Positions 3,824 to 5,773 of a stretch of DNA of 5,773 bases are shown piece by piece. The notes under the pieces were generated by a model that ran no database searches, had not been told where the DNA came from, and was given only the letters and a program-made list of their open reading frames with translations. Source of the DNA: CAZJBP01 sp964544115 (GTDB lineage: Bacteria; Verrucomicrobiota; Kiritimatiellia; UBA8416; JADHWI01); contig CAZJBP010000211.1 of NCBI GenBank assembly GCA_964544115.1, positions 1-5,773 on the forward strand, given 5' to 3'. The first letter of the stretch is position 1, and every line of letters begins with the position of its first letter. Made by a program: the position numbers and the translations under genes.

Positions 3824-5773
3824 TCACTTCACCGTCGCGCCGACTGGAAGGCCGGTGCCGTCGACGGTCACCAGGCGCAGCGTCTCGCCGCTCGAGGCGG
3901 CCAGCAGCATGCCGTTGGATTCCACGCCGCGGATCTTCGCCGGCTTGAGGTTGGCGACCACAACCACGGTTTTTCCCGGGAGGTCGGCCGGCGCGTAGTG
4001 CTTGGCGATCCCGGCCACGATCTGGCGGGTTTCCTCCCCGATGCGAATCTGCAGCCTGAGCAGTTTGTCGGCGCCGGGGACCGGCTCGGCTGACAGGATC
4101 TCCGCCGTGCGCAGCTGGACCTTCTGGAAGTCGGCAACCTCGATCGTCGTCACACCGGCCACGGGTTCCGCCGGCTTGGCGGCGGCCTCGGCCTTGGCCG
4201 GCTGAACCTTCGACTTCGCCTCGGCCGGCCCGGCTTCGGCGTCGCCGGCGACCGGCGTGGCCTCGACCCGAGGAAAGAGGATGTCGGGCTTCTGCACGGC
4301 CGTGCCCGGCGCGAGCACGCCCCATCGGGTCAGCGTGGCGTAGTCCGGTGCGCCGCTGCCCAGCCCCAGGCAGCCGCGCAGCTCGGTCATCTTTCCGGGC
4401 ATGACGGGCGTCAGCATGCCGCTGACGATGCGCAGCGCCTCGGCGGCGTGGTACAGGACCGTGCCCAGCTCTGCCGTGCGGCCCTGCTTGGCCAGCGTCC
4501 ACGGCTGCCGCTTCTCCAGGTAGCGATTGCACTCGCGGATCACGGCGGCCAGCTCGCCCAGCCCCAGGTCCAGCCGCATGGCTTCGACGTGCGCCATGGC
4601 GCGGGTGGCGGAACCGACCGCGGCTTCGCGAATGGCCTGCTCGTCGGCGCCCGCATCATCCCCGGGCGCGGGAACGCGGCCGCCGCAGTGGCTGACCACG
4701 AGGCGCAGCACGCGGCTGAGCATGTTGCCGAGGTCGTTGGCGAGGTCCGTGTTGTAGCGGCGGATGAACGCCTCCTCGGTAAAGCTGGCATCCTGCCCGA
4801 GGGACATCTCGGCCATCAGGAAGTAGCGGAAGGCATCGACGCCGCAGCGGTCGATCAGGCCCATGGGGTCCACCATGTTGCCCTTGGACTTGCCCATCTT
4901 GTCGCGCCCGACGAGCCACCAGCCATGGGCGAACACCGTGCGCGGCTGCGGCAGGCCCATCGCCTGGAGCATCGTGGGCCAGTAGACGGTGTGGGTGGTC
5001 AGGATATCCTTGCCGATGAGGTGATACGACGCGGGCCACCACCGGGCAAAGCGGGCGTCGTCGGCCAGGTACCCGACGGCGCTGATGTAGTTGACCAGCG
5101 CGTCGAACCAGACGTAGGTGACGTAGCCCGGGTCGAACGGCATCTCGATGCCCCAGCTCAGGCGGCTCTTCGGGCGCGAGACGCACAGGTCATTGAGCGG
5201 CTTGCGCAGGAAGCCCAGGGTCTCGTTGCGCCGGAAGTCGGGCTGGATGAAGTCGGGGTGATCCTCGATGTACGTGATGAGCCACTCCTGGTAGCGGCTC
5301 ATGCGGAAGAAGTAGTTGGCCTCGCGGATGCGCTCCACTGTCCGGCCGCAGCCCGGCTCGGGGCACCCCCCCTCCACCAGGTCCTTCTCCATGAAGTAGC
5401 GCTCGCACCCCACGCAGTACCAGCCGTCGTACTCGGCCCGGTACACGTCCCCGTTGTCGAGGAGCCGCTGCAGGATGGCGCGCACCACCGCCGTGTGCCG
5501 CGGCTCGGTCGTGCGGATGAAATCGTCGTTCGTGATCTCCAGCTTGCGCCACAGCTCCTGGAAGCGGACCACGGTGCGGTCGGCCTGCTCGCGCGGCGTC
5601 ATCCCGGCCTTGTCGGCCGCCTGCTGCACCTTCTGGCCGTGCTCGTCGGTGCCGGTCAGGAAGTGCGTCGGCACCCCCCTCAGCCGGTGGTAGCGCGCCA
5701 GCACATCGGCCAGGATGGTCGTATAGGCATGCCCGATGTGGGGCTTGTCGTTGACGTAATAGATCGGCGTCGT
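3824..5773 (-). CDS. metG: Methionyl-tRNA synthetase, N-terminus cut by window edge
   Basis: A class I aminoacyl-tRNA synthetase that charges tRNA-Met with methionine in the cytoplasm, needed for initiation and elongation. The frame is open to the window edge; 649 residues are visible and only the first few are missing, since the family's opening TPIYYVND is present. An apparent start at 5704 is internal. Numbered from the edge: HIGH at 12-15 (5729-5740); a zinc knuckle of Cys120, Cys123, Cys137 and Cys142; the tRNA anticodon and catalytic text VTYVWFDALVNY; and the signature loop KMGKS at 292-296 (4886-4900), a variant of KMSKS. A helical anticodon-binding domain follows, then an Ala/Pro/Lys/Glu-rich linker (about 508-541), then a Trbp111/EMAP-like tRNA-binding domain (about 544-649) with VQLRTAEI and SNGMLLAA, which in relatives supports dimerisation and tRNA binding. 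The body resembles the Thermus/Bacillus-like form with one zinc knuckle. Confidence 0.97.
   Translation of the reverse strand, partial: TTPIYYVNDKPHIGHAYTTILADVLARYHRLRGVPTHFLTGTDEHGQKVQQAADKAGMTPREQADRTVVRFQELWRKLEITNDDFIRTTEPRHTAVVRAILQRLLDNGDVYRAEYDGWYCVGCERYFMEKDLVEGGCPEPGCGRTVERIREANYFFRMSRYQEWLITYIEDHPDFIQPDFRRNETLGFLRKPLNDLCVSRPKSRLSWGIEMPFDPGYVTYVWFDALVNYISAVGYLADDARFARWWPASYHLIGKDILTTHTVYWPTMLQAMGLPQPRTVFAHGWWLVGRDKMGKSKGNMVDPMGLIDRCGVDAFRYFLMAEMSLGQDASFTEEAFIRRYNTDLANDLGNMLSRVLRLVVSHCGGRVPAPGDDAGADEQAIREAAVGSATRAMAHVEAMRLDLGLGELAAVIRECNRYLEKRQPWTLAKQGRTAELGTVLYHAAEALRIVSGMLTPVMPGKMTELRGCLGLGSGAPDYATLTRWGVLAPGTAVQKPDILFPRVEATPVAGDAEAGPAEAKSKVQPAKAEAAAKPAEPVAGVTTIEVADFQKVQLRTAEILSAEPVPGADKLLRLQIRIGEETRQIVAGIAKHYAPADLPGKTVVVVANLKPAKIRGVESNGMLLAASSGETLRLVTVDGTGLPVGATVK

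Noticed and set aside
3807..4532. 241-codon minus-strand frame within metG
   Set aside because: It is a shifted frame inside metG, which has the conserved synthetase and tRNA-binding domains in its own frame.

Overview
This is a GC-rich bacterial chromosomal window with four protein-coding genes and an unusually repeat-laden set of gaps. No mobile-element gene, CRISPR array, tRNA or rRNA was seen. The dispersed extragenic repeats are of a style I associate from memory with Planctomycetota and other PVC-type or environmental genomes: GAG/GAC palindromes, 'accacggat' inverted repeats, 'gctgaaa' tandems and 'ttccgactaacg' palindromes. That taxonomic guess is an inference, held loosely; the proteins alone do not settle it.

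Layout. Positions 1-561 (minus) encode a small protein with about four membrane segments and no recognised function. Positions 562-1784 (1,223 bases) hold no gene I can support. They contain a MITE-like inverted-repeat unit (809-948), a near-perfect long palindrome between two 20-base direct repeats (1064-1199), a hexamer array (1409-1440), a long hairpin (1503-1555) and a pair of inverted hairpins with compensated stem changes (1571-1657). Positions 1785-2492 (plus) encode an OmpR/PhoB-type response regulator. It overlaps by four bases with a membrane sensor histidine kinase (2489-3613, plus), so the two form a translationally coupled two-component operon with a plausible promoter at 1730-1757. 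Positions 3614-3823 lie between convergent genes and carry more repeats, including a 90-base inverted repeat followed by a T-run that probably ends the operon. Positions 3824-5773 (minus) encode methionyl-tRNA synthetase with a C-terminal tRNA-binding domain. Its first few codons lie beyond the window edge.

How the genes work together. The kinase should sense an envelope or membrane signal and phosphorylate the regulator at Asp58; the target genes cannot be read from this window. MetG is a housekeeping enzyme and the membrane protein is unplaced, so nothing links either to the two-component pair except position. I found no convincing new multi-gene system. What deserves attention is the repeat architecture of the gaps, above all 1064-1199 and 1571-1657.
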